Assembly: GCF_018613235.1 (NCBI RefSeq)
Contig: NZ_JAGGQP010000019.1
Span: 62,001 to 126,000 of the forward strand
DNA from: Bacillus sp. ISL-41
GTDB lineage: Bacteria; Bacillota; Bacilli; Bacillales; Cytobacillaceae
DNA length: 64,000 nucleotides
Direction of reading: 5' to 3'
Part shown: positions 51,905 through 60,198 of the stretch, in pieces
Layout: each line of letters starts with the position of its first letter
Position numbering within the stretch: the stretch's first letter is position 1
Position numbers and translations under genes: made by a program
The notes under the pieces: model-generated
The model's database searches: none
Seen by the model: the letters and a program-made list of their open reading frames with translations, nothing else
Told to the model about the DNA's origin: nothing

Positions 51905-52177
51905 GTGTCCATCATCAAAGTCATGACGGACAGAAGAGAAAAAAAGCACCAGAAAAGTGTCCGTCATCAAGGCTATGACGGACAGAAATGAAAGGAAACA
52001 CCGAAAAAGTTTCCGTCACCAAGGCTATGACGGACAGAAATGAAAAGGAAGTCCTGAAATAGTGTCCGTCATCAAGGCTATGACGGACAGAAATAGAAGG
52101 AAGTCCTGAAAAAGTGTCCGTCATCAAGGTTTGATGGACAGAAATAAGAGGAAACCCCACAAAAATGTCAGTCATTA
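51905..52177. repeat. Tandem array of five 52-bp palindromic units plus a partial sixth
   Basis: Units begin at 51905, 51957, 52009, 52062, 52114 and, degenerate, about 52165. The full-strength unit has TGTCCGTCAT-CAAGGCT-ATGACGGACA, a perfect 10-bp stem and 7-nt loop, followed by about 25 nt rich in A and G (GAAATGAAAGGAA-like). The bases between hairpins are also conserved, unlike CRISPR spacers. It lies between a GNAT gene and a convergent PAP2 gene. Confidence 0.9.
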
Positions 52178-52189
52178 AATGAAGAGGTG

Positions 52190-52714
52190 CTAGCTCGCTT
52201 CAGGTTTGGTCCCGAATTTATTGAATGAAATGATTCGCGCCACCACACTTGTCAGTGAGCCAACAATAGCGCTGCCAATGATGTCTGACGGATAGTGGTG
52301 ACCAACCCAAATGCGGGAGAAGCCTGTTAGCGCTGACATCCACATCATGATCGTACCGAGGGTCCTGTGAAACATCAAGACAGTTGTAGAAGCGGCGAAA
52401 GCGAGCATTGTATGCTTGCTGGGGAAGGAAGAATTCATTTTTGACGGAATAAGGATTCCGACACGTCGTTTCATGAAGGGGCGAGGTTTGAAATAAAATA
52501 AATGGATGAAGAAGTGTGCAATGAAGCTAATGGCTACTGACATGCCTGCTTCATGTGCAATACGTTTATTAAATCTGTTTTTGAACAGCATCAATACTAT
52601 GATCAAAAGATAAGCATAGCGCACCCGATTCGAAATAAGGATCATTAGTTGATCCACTGGTGATACGCGGCCAGAAAGTCTGTTGATTAGCTTGTAAAGT
52701 TTAAGATCCATCAT
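52190..52714 (-). CDS. PAP2-family phosphatase (undecaprenyl-diphosphatase-like)
   Basis: Integral membrane phosphatase of 174 residues with five hydrophobic helices. The three PAP2 motifs are KPRPFMKRR (near 94), SFPSKHT and SRIWVGHHYPSD. Relatives such as BcrC recycle undecaprenyl pyrophosphate and protect against bacitracin; other members act on phospholipids, so the substrate is open. ATG 52714 follows GAGGAGAAAC. The longer frame to 52912 runs back over the divergent gene and lacks a ribosome site. Confidence 0.87.
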   Translation of the reverse strand: MMDLKLYKLINRLSGRVSPVDQLMILISNRVRYAYLLIIVLMLFKNRFNKRIAHEAGMSVAISFIAHFFIHLFYFKPRPFMKRRVGILIPSKMNSSFPSKHTMLAFAASTTVLMFHRTLGTIMMWMSALTGFSRIWVGHHYPSDIIGSAIVGSLTSVVARIISFNKFGTKPEAS

Positions 52715-52790
52715 GTTTCTCCTCAATGTTTTAGTCTTACTTTTCCCTGGCTGAATAGAAAAATGTATGAAAAAAGGAGAGGATAAAATA

Positions 52791-53255
52791 ATGGAAACAA
52801 AGATCGTCAATAAAGAAGCATTTAAGGCTGTAGGGGTTAAATGGATCGGCACTTTTGAACAGGCCGCCAAAGGAGATATTAAGGACTTCCACAAAAAGTT
52901 TCTAAATAGCAAGAACCAAATAAAGAGTGCCGTAAATCCCGAAAATATTATTGGTCTGTCTTATCACATCACAGATAATGGCTTTACCTATTATCTGGCA
53001 CTTGAAGTTGAAGATGGGACAGCTATCCCTGAAGGAATGGAGATTATCTCGGTTCCGTCCTGTACATTTGCCACAACTGAGTATAAGGGTGCAGCTGTGC
53101 ATGAAGCTTATACAGCCTTGTATACATGGATCAAACAGAATCGATATACTTTAAGCCAGGGTGATTTAGAGCATTTGGAAGAGTATCCAGGAAGTTTTGA
53201 TCCTGTTACGGATGTACCTAAGCTGAAAATCCATATTCCGATTAAGGGGATTTAG
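52791..53255 (+). CDS. GyrI-like effector-binding domain protein
   Basis: 154-residue stand-alone AraC-type effector-binding (GyrI-like/Bac_rhamnosid-like SHS2) domain: TKIVNKEAFKAVGVKWIGTFE, then IPEGMEIISVPSCTFATTEYKG and a C-terminal DVPKLKIHIPIKGI. There is no DNA-binding part. Such proteins bind small hydrophobic molecules; the ligand is unknown. ATG 52791 follows AAAAAGGAGAGG, which favours it over ATG 52767. Confidence 0.82.
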   Translation: METKIVNKEAFKAVGVKWIGTFEQAAKGDIKDFHKKFLNSKNQIKSAVNPENIIGLSYHITDNGFTYYLALEVEDGTAIPEGMEIISVPSCTFATTEYKGAAVHEAYTALYTWIKQNRYTLSQGDLEHLEEYPGSFDPVTDVPKLKIHIPIKGI

Positions 53256-53317
53256 AAGAAGGGTATAGTAGGGGATGAAGTGGAGCCAATTAAAAATTTC
53301 CCAAGTCTATTTTTATC

Positions 53318-53348
53318 AAAAAAAAACAAGCACTTTGGAAGCTGCTTG
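53318..53348 (-). terminator. Terminator of the DUF4257-like gene (minus strand)
   Basis: On the minus strand CAAGCA / TGCTTG stem with a 10-nt loop is followed by about nine T. Confidence 0.8.
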
Positions 53349-53398
53349 ACCAATGGCGTTAGCAAACTTCTTTCTTTCAGGCTGAGGTGTTGGTTTTT

Positions 53399-53707
53399 TC
53401 ATTTGCCAATATCCTCCCCACCCTGGTTACTGCTTCCTATTCGAAATAATTCAAGTCCTCTTAGTAAGGCATCACCCCCGAAACCAGCCATGATGGACAT
53501 CAAAAAGACTCTTAGCAGTGAATCAGCTTCAGATGAGACCACTAGAAGTGCGGCGGCTAGTGATCCTGTGAGAATCTCTTCCAGGAAACCCAGGTAAATG
53601 AACTTTTTCGTCCTTCTAGGCATGATGACCTTGCCTCGTTTTCTTACATGAGCTGTCAGTCCAACAAATCCACCGATGACCATTGAGAAAAGAATGTTTT
53701 CTAACAA
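53399..53707 (-). CDS. Small membrane protein, DUF4257-like
   Basis: 102-residue protein with about three hydrophobic segments (ILFSMVIGGFVGLTAHV, EEILTGSLAAALLVVSSEA, VFLMSIMAGFGGDALLRGL) and a basic loop RKRGKVIMPRRTKKFIYLG. It looks like the DUF4257 family of bacilli, for which no function is known. TTG 53707 is eight nt after AGGAGAG; the longer frame to 53803 lacks a ribosome site. Confidence 0.72.
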   Translation of the reverse strand: MLENILFSMVIGGFVGLTAHVRKRGKVIMPRRTKKFIYLGFLEEILTGSLAAALLVVSSEADSLLRVFLMSIMAGFGGDALLRGLELFRIGSSNQGGEDIGK

Positions 53708-53850
53708 ATTGATCACTCTCCTAAAGTCCAGATTTTTGTTGGGTCGACCATAGGTAACTCTAGGTGTAATACTATTATACAAGTAATAATAGTGGAAAAG
53801 CATGTGTAAATTTATCGAATTTTCAGTAAATTTAAATGGTAAAAACTATG

Positions 53851-53900
53851 TGTAACTTTTTGGAAGAATTTAAAATTCAGGACCTTTATAAAAAGTTACA
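53851..53900. repeat. 11-bp inverted repeat TGTAACTTTTT / AAAAAGTTACA
   Basis: Perfect arms at 53851-53861 and 53890-53900, 28 nt apart, between divergent genes. Each arm reads like an ECF -35 box with its T-rich flank (TGTAACTTTT), the same string found in the sigma-factor promoter at 51270. No fitting -10 was found downstream of either. Confidence 0.55.
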
Positions 53901-53974
53901 GGCCTATAGTCATAAAGATTAAATGTTAATGGATGAATCCAAAAGCGGAAAATCAATTTGAAGGGAGCTCATAA

Positions 53975-54412
53975 ATGTTTGTTTTAAATGTGGAAGGCGC
54001 TGTATTCAGAGAGGGAAAGTGGTTAATCATTGAAAGGAGCACTCAGGAGGAACACGCAGGAGGGCTGTTATCGCTTGTTGGAGGAACGGTAGAAAACGAA
54101 GGATTCTCAACAGGTTTGCTTGAGCGAACTCTGAAACGGGAGCTTTTTGAGGAAGTGGGCATTACAATAAAAGATGAAGTTAAGTATGTTCGGAATTCTT
54201 CTTTTGTGCTCCCGGATGGAAGGGAAGTGCTTGATCTGGTGTTCTATTGTGAGATTGCCGCTGGCGAACCATACCCAAAAAGCAAGAATGAAGTTGAAGC
54301 AGTTTACTGGATGACTGCAGCAGAAATTTTAGCTCACCCAAAGGCTCCTATTTGGCTAAGGGAAAGCATTGAAGAGGCCGAAAATCAAAATAATGAAATT
54401 CAACTCAAATGA
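53975..54412 (+). CDS. NUDIX hydrolase
   Basis: 145-residue Nudix-fold pyrophosphohydrolase. The box is recognisable as GGTVENEG then, after a longer than usual loop, LERTLKRELFEEVGI (RExxEExG). The substrate (a nucleoside diphosphate linked to X) is unknown. RBS GAAGGGAG precedes ATG 53975. First gene of a run of small accessory genes. Confidence 0.87.
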   Translation: MFVLNVEGAVFREGKWLIIERSTQEEHAGGLLSLVGGTVENEGFSTGLLERTLKRELFEEVGITIKDEVKYVRNSSFVLPDGREVLDLVFYCEIAAGEPYPKSKNEVEAVYWMTAAEILAHPKAPIWLRESIEEAENQNNEIQLK

Positions 54413-54413
54413 C

Positions 54414-54437
54414 GCCGCCTTTACAAGGTGGTTTTAT
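54414..54437 (+). terminator. Weak terminator after the NUDIX gene
   Basis: CCGCCTT / AAGGTGG stem with a 3-nt loop, followed by TTTTATTGTT. Confidence 0.6.
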
Positions 54438-54518
54438 TGTTGCACCTCAAAAAAGGGATATGTGTAAGTTTAGCGAATAAGTAAGTGTATTTTTAACTTT
54501 TAAATATGGGGTTGTATA

Positions 54519-55130
54519 ATGAACGCTGAAGAAGAGTTATTGGCACAAGTATTTTCGAAGCTATGCACAAATAATCGCTTTATTTTAGGTATAGATGGTC
54601 TTAGCAGGGCAGGAAAAACAACTTACGTGAAGAGAATCGCTTCAATACTTACGGAAAAAGAAATTGAATGTACAGTCATTCACTTGGACGACCATATTGT
54701 AGGGCGGTCAAAAAGGTACAATACCGGCCGAGAGGAGTGGCAGGAATATTATTACTTACAGTGGGATGTAGAGTCACTAGTGAAAACCTTATTTATAAAC
54801 TTGATTCACTCAGATGAAATTGAACTCCCATATTATGAAAATGAAACGGACCAACATGTTAATAGAACGCTGAATCTGGCTTTAAAAAGAGTAATAATTT
54901 TAGAAGGGATTTTCCTCCAGAGAGAGGAATGGAAACCATTTATTGATTATACCGTTTTTATAGACTGTCCACGAGACGTAAGGTTTGCGAGGGAAAGCAG
55001 TCAAACTCAATTGAACATTGAAAAATTCAGAAACAGATACTGGAAAGCAGAGGACTACTACATGGAAAAGCTTCGCCCCGTAGAAGAAGCTGACCTAGTT
55101 ATCCCTTTTACTCAATTAATGAAGTATTAA
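54519..55130 (+). CDS. P-loop kinase, uridine-kinase-like
   Basis: 203-residue P-loop phosphotransferase. Walker A is GIDGLSRAGKTTYVKR near residue 25, VIHLDDHIVGRSKRYN follows, and RVIILEGIFLQREEW is the Walker B-like strand; FIDCPRDVRFARE is the lid. It resembles the uridine kinase/phosphoribulokinase superfamily, but the substrate cannot be named. Start ATG 54519 has a weak GGGG ribosome site. Confidence 0.78.
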   Translation: MNAEEELLAQVFSKLCTNNRFILGIDGLSRAGKTTYVKRIASILTEKEIECTVIHLDDHIVGRSKRYNTGREEWQEYYYLQWDVESLVKTLFINLIHSDEIELPYYENETDQHVNRTLNLALKRVIILEGIFLQREEWKPFIDYTVFIDCPRDVRFARESSQTQLNIEKFRNRYWKAEDYYMEKLRPVEEADLVIPFTQLMKY

Positions 55131-55153
55131 CAAAGAACTGGAGGTGAAGGGAA

Positions 55154-55759
55154 ATGAATTGGAAAAAGCTATTAGGTTTTGGCAAAAGTAAGGAAAACGA
55201 CATCAATATAGAAAAGTGCGGAATCTCAGAAAAGGCAATGACAATTGTCAAAAGAAATATGGATGGTAAATTGCATCCTTTTTACAAAGGAGATTTGTAT
55301 ACTGAGAAGCGTGTTGAAATAGTAGGGATTTGCGTAGAAGCCATACAGGCAGAAGCGGAACAACTGGTTTTAAAACTTAGGGAGGAGCTTAAGGCGATAA
55401 ACTATTTGGCCTTTATATGCGAATCAGAACGTGAAAAAATCGCCATTATCCCTGGTTCAGATCAGTTTGAGATCCTGCGGCTCCAGCAGACGAATGGGGA
55501 TAATTATGATATAAGCAACGATCGGGTTATATCTAAACTGAAGGAATGGCATAGAAGCTATCCATTCACGATAATTGGAGCGGATTACGATTGGGTGGAA
55601 GCGAAAATTGAAGTCTTACCTAAAGGCAAAGAGCTAAATGCGTTTGCCAGAGAAATCGCTCAATTCTGTCCTGACATCGTGGACCAGGGAACAGGAAGCA
55701 TCAAGGGCTTGATTCAAGAGATCAATGAATCAAAAAAATTGTACTTTTGGTGGGACTGA
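55154..55759 (+). CDS. DUF4253-like protein
   Basis: 201-residue soluble protein. The C-terminal half, with YPFTIIGADYDWVEAKIEVLP, EIAQFCPDIVDQGTG and a final KKLYFWWD, matches the DUF4253 pattern, seen in many scattered accessory proteins of bacteria. No catalytic residues are obvious. Function unknown. RBS GGAGGTGAAGGG precedes ATG 55154. It lies two nt before the next gene. Confidence 0.7.
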   Translation: MNWKKLLGFGKSKENDINIEKCGISEKAMTIVKRNMDGKLHPFYKGDLYTEKRVEIVGICVEAIQAEAEQLVLKLREELKAINYLAFICESEREKIAIIPGSDQFEILRLQQTNGDNYDISNDRVISKLKEWHRSYPFTIIGADYDWVEAKIEVLPKGKELNAFAREIAQFCPDIVDQGTGSIKGLIQEINESKKLYFWWD

Positions 55760-55760
55760 T

Positions 55761-56096
55761 ATGCTAAAAAAAGTGCTGCGACATAGATTGGTATTGATAT
55801 CCATTTTTATTGGCTGGACAGGGGTGACAGTTACTCCTTTCTTTGATTCTGTCATTGTAACCCCTGATTATGATCTGACAAAGCATAGACTTGGGCAACC
55901 GCTGCCGATTATTGAACAGAACACCTGGTTGACACCATTGGAGGATGCTTTTCCATTTGAATTGGGATTAGTGAGTCCGCAGGAGAATCCTACGAAGATA
56001 TTAGCAGGGAACTATTTATTCCTTGTAGTGGCAGCTGTGTGTGCTGTTTATGTGGCTCTTTTTAGTATTGTGTCTTTATGTAAGAGAGTTCGGTGA
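55761..56096 (+). CDS. Two-helix membrane protein of unknown function
   Basis: 111-residue protein with an N-terminal basic segment and membrane helix (VLISIFIGWTGVTVTPFF), an outer loop of about 45 residues, and a second helix (NYLFLVVAAVCAVYVALFSI) ending in a basic tail. Not recognised. ATG 55761 follows TGGTGGGA, and the gene is coupled to the DUF4253-like gene. Confidence 0.7.
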   Translation: MLKKVLRHRLVLISIFIGWTGVTVTPFFDSVIVTPDYDLTKHRLGQPLPIIEQNTWLTPLEDAFPFELGLVSPQENPTKILAGNYLFLVVAAVCAVYVALFSIVSLCKRVR

Positions 56097-56102
56097 TGTT
56101 TG

Positions 56103-57122
56103 ATGTTTAATGATCTCTCTAATAAATTCAGAAGATTTGCGATTCATGAATGCAGGGAATCAAGCCCGTTATATGAGTTTCTTTCTTTAAAGATTGCTGA
56201 AGACGGTGAGATGCTTGAACTTGCATCTTCGGCAAAGAAGGGGCAGCCTGTGCCCAATTTGTTCTTTGGAGCGGTACACTATTTAATATTGAGAGGTTAT
56301 AACCATAGGCTCTCTGGTTTTTATCACAGCATAACAAATCATCCAGGAAAGGCAGAAGATGCATACCCTGCTTTCGTGGACTTTTGCCAGACATATTTTA
56401 ATGAGATTGTTGGTTTGTTGAAAAATAAGATCGTCCAGACCAACGAAGTCAGACGGTGTTCGTATCTTTATCCAGTATTCAGTCATATATATCAAATGAC
56501 TAAAAAACCAATGGCATTAATCGAAATCGGAACCAGTGCGGGTTTGCAACTATGCGTGGACCAATACAGTTATTCTTATGGAACTGGAGAGATATATGGG
56601 AACCCGAATTCTCAAGTTCATCTTTCCTCTGTAATTAAAGGGGAAAACACGCTGTTGCAACAAATGAATAAGCCCCAAGTGGCAACAAGGATCGGAGTCG
56701 ACCTACATATAAATGATGTAAGAAATACAGATGATTACTTATGGCTAAAGGCATTGATCTGGCCAGAACACAGTGAAAGACTGGAGCTGTTTGAAAAAGC
56801 AGCAAGATATGTGAGCAATCAAACATTAAGTTTAGTAGAAGGGGATGGAGTTGAAATACTCAGATCCCTGGAAACCGAAATTTCAGAGGAACAAGTGATT
56901 TGTGTATTCCATACTCATGTAGCTAATCAAATGCCAGTCGAGACAAAGGTGAAGCTTCTGGAGCAAATAAAAGAAATTGGACAACGAAGGGCAATTTTTC
57001 ATATATACAATAATATTTACGATGCAAAGCTCCATCTGGATTATTATCTCGATGGAAAAGAAAGCTTGAACACAATTGGGGAAACAGAAGGTCATGGCCG
57101 GTGGTTCAGCCTGGAGTTTTAA
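56103..57122 (+). CDS. DUF2332-family protein
   Basis: About 339 residues. Features are KKGQPVPNLFFGAVHYLIL near residue 45, MALIEIGTSAGLQLCVDQY near 140, RIGVDLHINDV, and VFHTHVANQMP near 270. The GTSAGL segment with a following acidic residue resembles an SAM-binding loop, but activity is unproven for the family. ATG 56103 with GGTGATG just upstream. Seven nt after the membrane protein, possibly cotranscribed. Confidence 0.75.
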   Translation: MFNDLSNKFRRFAIHECRESSPLYEFLSLKIAEDGEMLELASSAKKGQPVPNLFFGAVHYLILRGYNHRLSGFYHSITNHPGKAEDAYPAFVDFCQTYFNEIVGLLKNKIVQTNEVRRCSYLYPVFSHIYQMTKKPMALIEIGTSAGLQLCVDQYSYSYGTGEIYGNPNSQVHLSSVIKGENTLLQQMNKPQVATRIGVDLHINDVRNTDDYLWLKALIWPEHSERLELFEKAARYVSNQTLSLVEGDGVEILRSLETEISEEQVICVFHTHVANQMPVETKVKLLEQIKEIGQRRAIFHIYNNIYDAKLHLDYYLDGKESLNTIGETEGHGRWFSLEF

Positions 57123-57198
57123 CAATTTGGGCGGCGGTGATAAAAGACATCGGGAGCCTATGGCTGCTGGACTAATAACTATGATCAGGAGTGGGGAT

Positions 57199-57627
57199 AT
57201 GATTAGCGATGATAAGAGATTGCTAGCTGAAAGATGGTTCGGAGAATATTTTACTCAGGGGAATCTTGGAGTGATTGAGGAACTGACCACCGAGGACTTT
57301 GTTTACCACTCGCGAAACGGTGAAAACTCACGTGATTTGATGGTTAATTTCATGAAATGGTACCGGTCGGTTTTTCATGATGATGAATGGGTCCTGGAGG
57401 ATTTGATTGAACAGGGCAATAAACTGGTGGTGCGTTATACCGGATGGATGACATACCATGGTGGCTGGTTTGATATTCCTTCAAAAAATCAGCGTGTTAA
57501 AGAGACAGGTATTATGATCTTCAGATTTGAAGGATGTAAAGTAAAAGAAATGTGGTGTGAAAATAGTGATGCAGCTATTCTCTATGATTTGGGTGCACTG
57601 AAGAAAAATACTCATGAAGTATTTTAG
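57199..57627 (+). CDS. SnoaL-like/ester cyclase family protein
   Basis: NTF2-like-fold protein of 142 residues: RWFGEYFTQGNLGVIEELTTEDFVYHSRNGE, then FMKWYRSVFHDDEWVLEDLIEQGNKLVVRYT and MIFRFEGCKVKEMW. The family includes polyketide cyclases, but most members have unknown substrates. ATG 57199 follows AGGAGTGGGG; the longer frame from 57076 overlaps the previous gene. Confidence 0.8.
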   Translation: MISDDKRLLAERWFGEYFTQGNLGVIEELTTEDFVYHSRNGENSRDLMVNFMKWYRSVFHDDEWVLEDLIEQGNKLVVRYTGWMTYHGGWFDIPSKNQRVKETGIMIFRFEGCKVKEMWCENSDAAILYDLGALKKNTHEVF

Positions 57628-57638
57628 GAGGATGAGGC

Positions 57639-57866
57639 ATGGCAGGAACAATATTTTGGCTGTTAGTCATAGCGTTTGGCTTCCTATTAGTTGGAGGCCT
57701 GATAACTAAATCCTGGAAGCTTCTCCTTATGAGCGGGCTTGCTGTTACTCTTCCATCCCTTTATTTTGGAGGAGCGGAGAATTGGTTCAGTATTCTAGCC
57801 CTTGTCCCATTGATCCCCTTTGGATTGAGTTACTTTATGGCGAGAAAGCGAAAGGTTAGCAGATAA
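57639..57866 (+). CDS. Small membrane protein, 75 residues
   Basis: Three hydrophobic segments (TIFWLLVIAFGFLLVGGLI, LLLMSGLAVTLPSLYF, FSILALVPLIPFGLSYF) and a basic C-terminus. RBS AGGAGGATGAGG precedes ATG 57639. Not recognised. Confidence 0.7.
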   Translation: MAGTIFWLLVIAFGFLLVGGLITKSWKLLLMSGLAVTLPSLYFGGAENWFSILALVPLIPFGLSYFMARKRKVSR

Positions 57867-57867
57867 A

Positions 57868-58035
57868 AAGGATTGTATTCAGAAAACTGGCAGCAAGTTG
57901 CTTTCCCGTGTAAATGCATGGGTTGAAGAAGAGAATTTCGAGTTCATCATTGTGTGGCCCATCGATACTAGCATCGAGTTTTATGGCAGAAACGGCTACA
58001 CGCATTGTACAGAACCTATGGAACGGCAATTTTAA
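57868..58035 (+). pseudogene. GNAT acetyltransferase C-terminal remnant
   Basis: The frame ending in TAA at 58033-58035 reads TGSKLLSRVNAWVEEENFEF, then IIVWPIDTSIEFYGRNGYTH and a short tail. This is the GNAT motif A end and motif B, including the FYGRNGY signature. No start or acetyl-CoA loop precedes it, because the upstream sequence is the neighbouring membrane-protein gene in another frame. It is a 5'-truncated relic. Confidence 0.7.
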
Positions 58036-58141
58036 AGACGATTATTCAACGTGAATATTTAGATTGAATTTTCGCAATAGTTGAAACCTTCTTTCCTTAT
58101 AAACGTATTACTGTATATATTGGGAAAAGGAGGAAAAAGTG

Positions 58142-58741
58142 ATGCTGAATTTACGTTCCAATTATGAGGATTCTTCCAAAATAATCCTAGTGACAGCAAT
58201 TATTCTAATCATCAGCAGTTTATTCATGCCTCTCGTTTTTGTTTATTATATCCAAGATTATTTATACCTGTCAGCCGATAAATGGTTTTATGATACACCT
58301 TCATCTGCTTATGTCATTTTCATGATTGGCATGCTTTGGATTGCAATAACCCTATTAGTTCATTTATTCCTTAAGTGGAAGTTCGATTGGAAAGGTGTCA
58401 AATGGTTTACACTTTTCATTATGTTAGGCAGCATACCATTCTTCATGTTCGGCGTGTCGAACTATTATTATCTTGATAACCAGGGAATACATTTTAATCA
58501 TCATAAAACCTACAAAACGATTAATTCTTATTATTGGGAAGATTTGGAGGAAGCGAAAGAAATTTTCGTGAAAAGCAATGGGGTGACCGTGGTGGACCAT
58601 TTAAACCTGGTAACAAAAGAGGGTGATGTTATCGAATTGCCTTACAGCAGTAAGGTGAAAAACAACAGGTTCAAAATCATGGAAAAACTGCAGGAATACA
58701 ATGTTCCCCTGACCAATAATATGGGAGATTTATATGAATGA
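58142..58741 (+). CDS. Membrane protein of unknown function
   Basis: 199 residues with three membrane helices in the first 110 (IILVTAIILIISSLFMPLVF, AYVIFMIGMLWIAITLLVHLF, WFTLFIMLGSIPFFMFGV) and a C-terminal cytoplasmic or outer domain of 90 residues. Not recognised. ATG 58142 is eight nt after AAAAGGAGG; GTG 58139 is an alternative. It overlaps the next gene by eight nt. Confidence 0.7.
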   Translation: MLNLRSNYEDSSKIILVTAIILIISSLFMPLVFVYYIQDYLYLSADKWFYDTPSSAYVIFMIGMLWIAITLLVHLFLKWKFDWKGVKWFTLFIMLGSIPFFMFGVSNYYYLDNQGIHFNHHKTYKTINSYYWEDLEEAKEIFVKSNGVTVVDHLNLVTKEGDVIELPYSSKVKNNRFKIMEKLQEYNVPLTNNMGDLYE

Positions 58742-59291
58742 TTCTAAATTGAAAAGAAAATATGGTGACCGGGCAGATTGGAACCGTGTCGTTCAAAGGG
58801 AATTTATCCAGGATTTCTTCGATGAAATGGATTTTAAGGGCTATGTCACTCTTTTAAAGGTTATCGAAATTACGGAACCATTAGACGTCCAGTATGGGGA
58901 TAAAACGGTACGTATAGTTGACGAGGGTTATACTTGGCTGCAGCATTTTCCTGAGGGGGCGAGTCATTCACTTACCACTATGTTTAATTCTGAGGGAGAG
59001 ATTGTCCAGTGGTATATCGATATATGTTATCGAATGGGCATTGAAAATAGCCGTCCATGGATAGATGATCTTTTTTTGGATATCATTATCCTTCCTTCCG
59101 GAGATGTGTTTCACAAAGATGCTGATGAGCTAGAGTTGGCCTTATCCTCTGGTTCTATTGATGAAGATCTATATAAAATTGCAACCTCTGAGGCTATCTC
59201 CATAAAAAAACGAATCGAAGCAGATGAATTTGATTTGCTTTATTTATCTAAGGTGCATAAAGAATTTTTGGAACGGAAGTTGAGCAGTTAG
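58734..59291 (+). CDS. DUF402-family protein (FomD/YgaC-like)
   Basis: 185 residues. The DUF402 core is YTWLQHFPEGASHSLTTMFNSEGEIVQWYIDICYRMG followed by DLFLDIIILPSGDVFHKDADEL. Characterised relatives hydrolyse nucleoside di/triphosphates or nucleotidyl intermediates with metal ions; the substrate here is unknown. ATG 58734 lies inside the end of the previous gene after ATGGGAG. Confidence 0.8.
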   Translation: MNDSKLKRKYGDRADWNRVVQREFIQDFFDEMDFKGYVTLLKVIEITEPLDVQYGDKTVRIVDEGYTWLQHFPEGASHSLTTMFNSEGEIVQWYIDICYRMGIENSRPWIDDLFLDIIILPSGDVFHKDADELELALSSGSIDEDLYKIATSEAISIKKRIEADEFDLLYLSKVHKEFLERKLSS

Positions 59292-59313
59292 TGAAATGGC
59301 GAGGAGCGAATTT

Positions 59314-60198
59314 GTGTTGGACCATATTGAAATTCATGATATGAAACAAAGTTTTTTAGATTTTTATGAAAAAGCAGCTGGGGCTGAGGTGAATCCAGAA
59401 GAAAGATGGAAGCTATGGCAGGAGTATTATGGATTTGCGGCTGTTCCTCCGGGTACGGAAGGAGAGAAGTTAGCAAGACAGCTCCTGGATAATTGTTGGG
59501 AACAGTATGAACAGCATATTGATGATATCATTTCGTGGAATCCGGATCAGGCTGCAATAAAGGATAAGTTAGGGGAAGTAAAACAAGTTTTAGGATTTAA
59601 CGATGATATCACCTTATTGCTGTTGTTCTTTGTTGGCAATTTTGAAGGGAATGCCTTCATTGCTCCTACAGAGGAAGGGAACATTGCTTTATGTTTCCCT
59701 ATTGAGACTCAGTCATATAGAGATTCCGAGATACTACTTTTACATGAATTAGCACATGTCGTTCACTCCCATAAAGCTGATCACAGTGCAGGTTGGGAGC
59801 GTTCTATTGCTTCGGTAATCATCCAGGAAGGGATAGCGATGCACACAAGCAAGGTTCTTGCACCGGGAAGGAAGCTTGTTGAGTATATTGGAAATGACGA
59901 TCAATGGTTAACATTATGCAATGAGAAAGAGTTAGAGATTTTATCTGGTGCCATTCCTTTTCTGGAGAAGAGCGATTCCGAATCTGTTTTTCGATTTACA
60001 GTTGGCGAGGGGATCTGCGGATTCCAAAACGAGGCCTATTTTATAGGCTGGAAGCTGGTAGAGCATCTTTTGGAAAACGGAATGTCATTGAGTGATTTAG
60101 CAGGCTTCCACGAGCGAGAGTTACCAGGATTTGTTGCAACTCACCTTAATCAATATATAGAAAGTAAATGGTCGGATTATGTATGTCAAGATATATAG
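59314..60198 (+). CDS. Zincin-like HExxH protein of unknown function
   Basis: About 294 residues. The zinc motif HELAHVVHSH (near 145 of the protein) and a later Glu-containing EGIAMHTSKVL resemble DUF2268-type predicted metallopeptidases. No signal peptide, so probably cytoplasmic. GTG 59314 is seven nt after GAGGAG; ATG 59296 lies before that site. It overlaps the next gene by 20 nt. Confidence 0.75.
   Translation: MLDHIEIHDMKQSFLDFYEKAAGAEVNPEERWKLWQEYYGFAAVPPGTEGEKLARQLLDNCWEQYEQHIDDIISWNPDQAAIKDKLGEVKQVLGFNDDITLLLLFFVGNFEGNAFIAPTEEGNIALCFPIETQSYRDSEILLLHELAHVVHSHKADHSAGWERSIASVIIQEGIAMHTSKVLAPGRKLVEYIGNDDQWLTLCNEKELEILSGAIPFLEKSDSESVFRFTVGEGICGFQNEAYFIGWKLVEHLLENGMSLSDLAGFHERELPGFVATHLNQYIESKWSDYVCQDI

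Noticed and set aside
51905-52177. Possible CRISPR or attachment-site array
   Set aside because: Inter-hairpin bases are conserved, no integrase or cas gene is near, and flanking genes are intact.
53280-53597. Plus-strand frame of 105 residues
   Set aside because: Overlaps the DUF4257-like gene and its terminator on the other strand; composition is low-complexity and no family fits.
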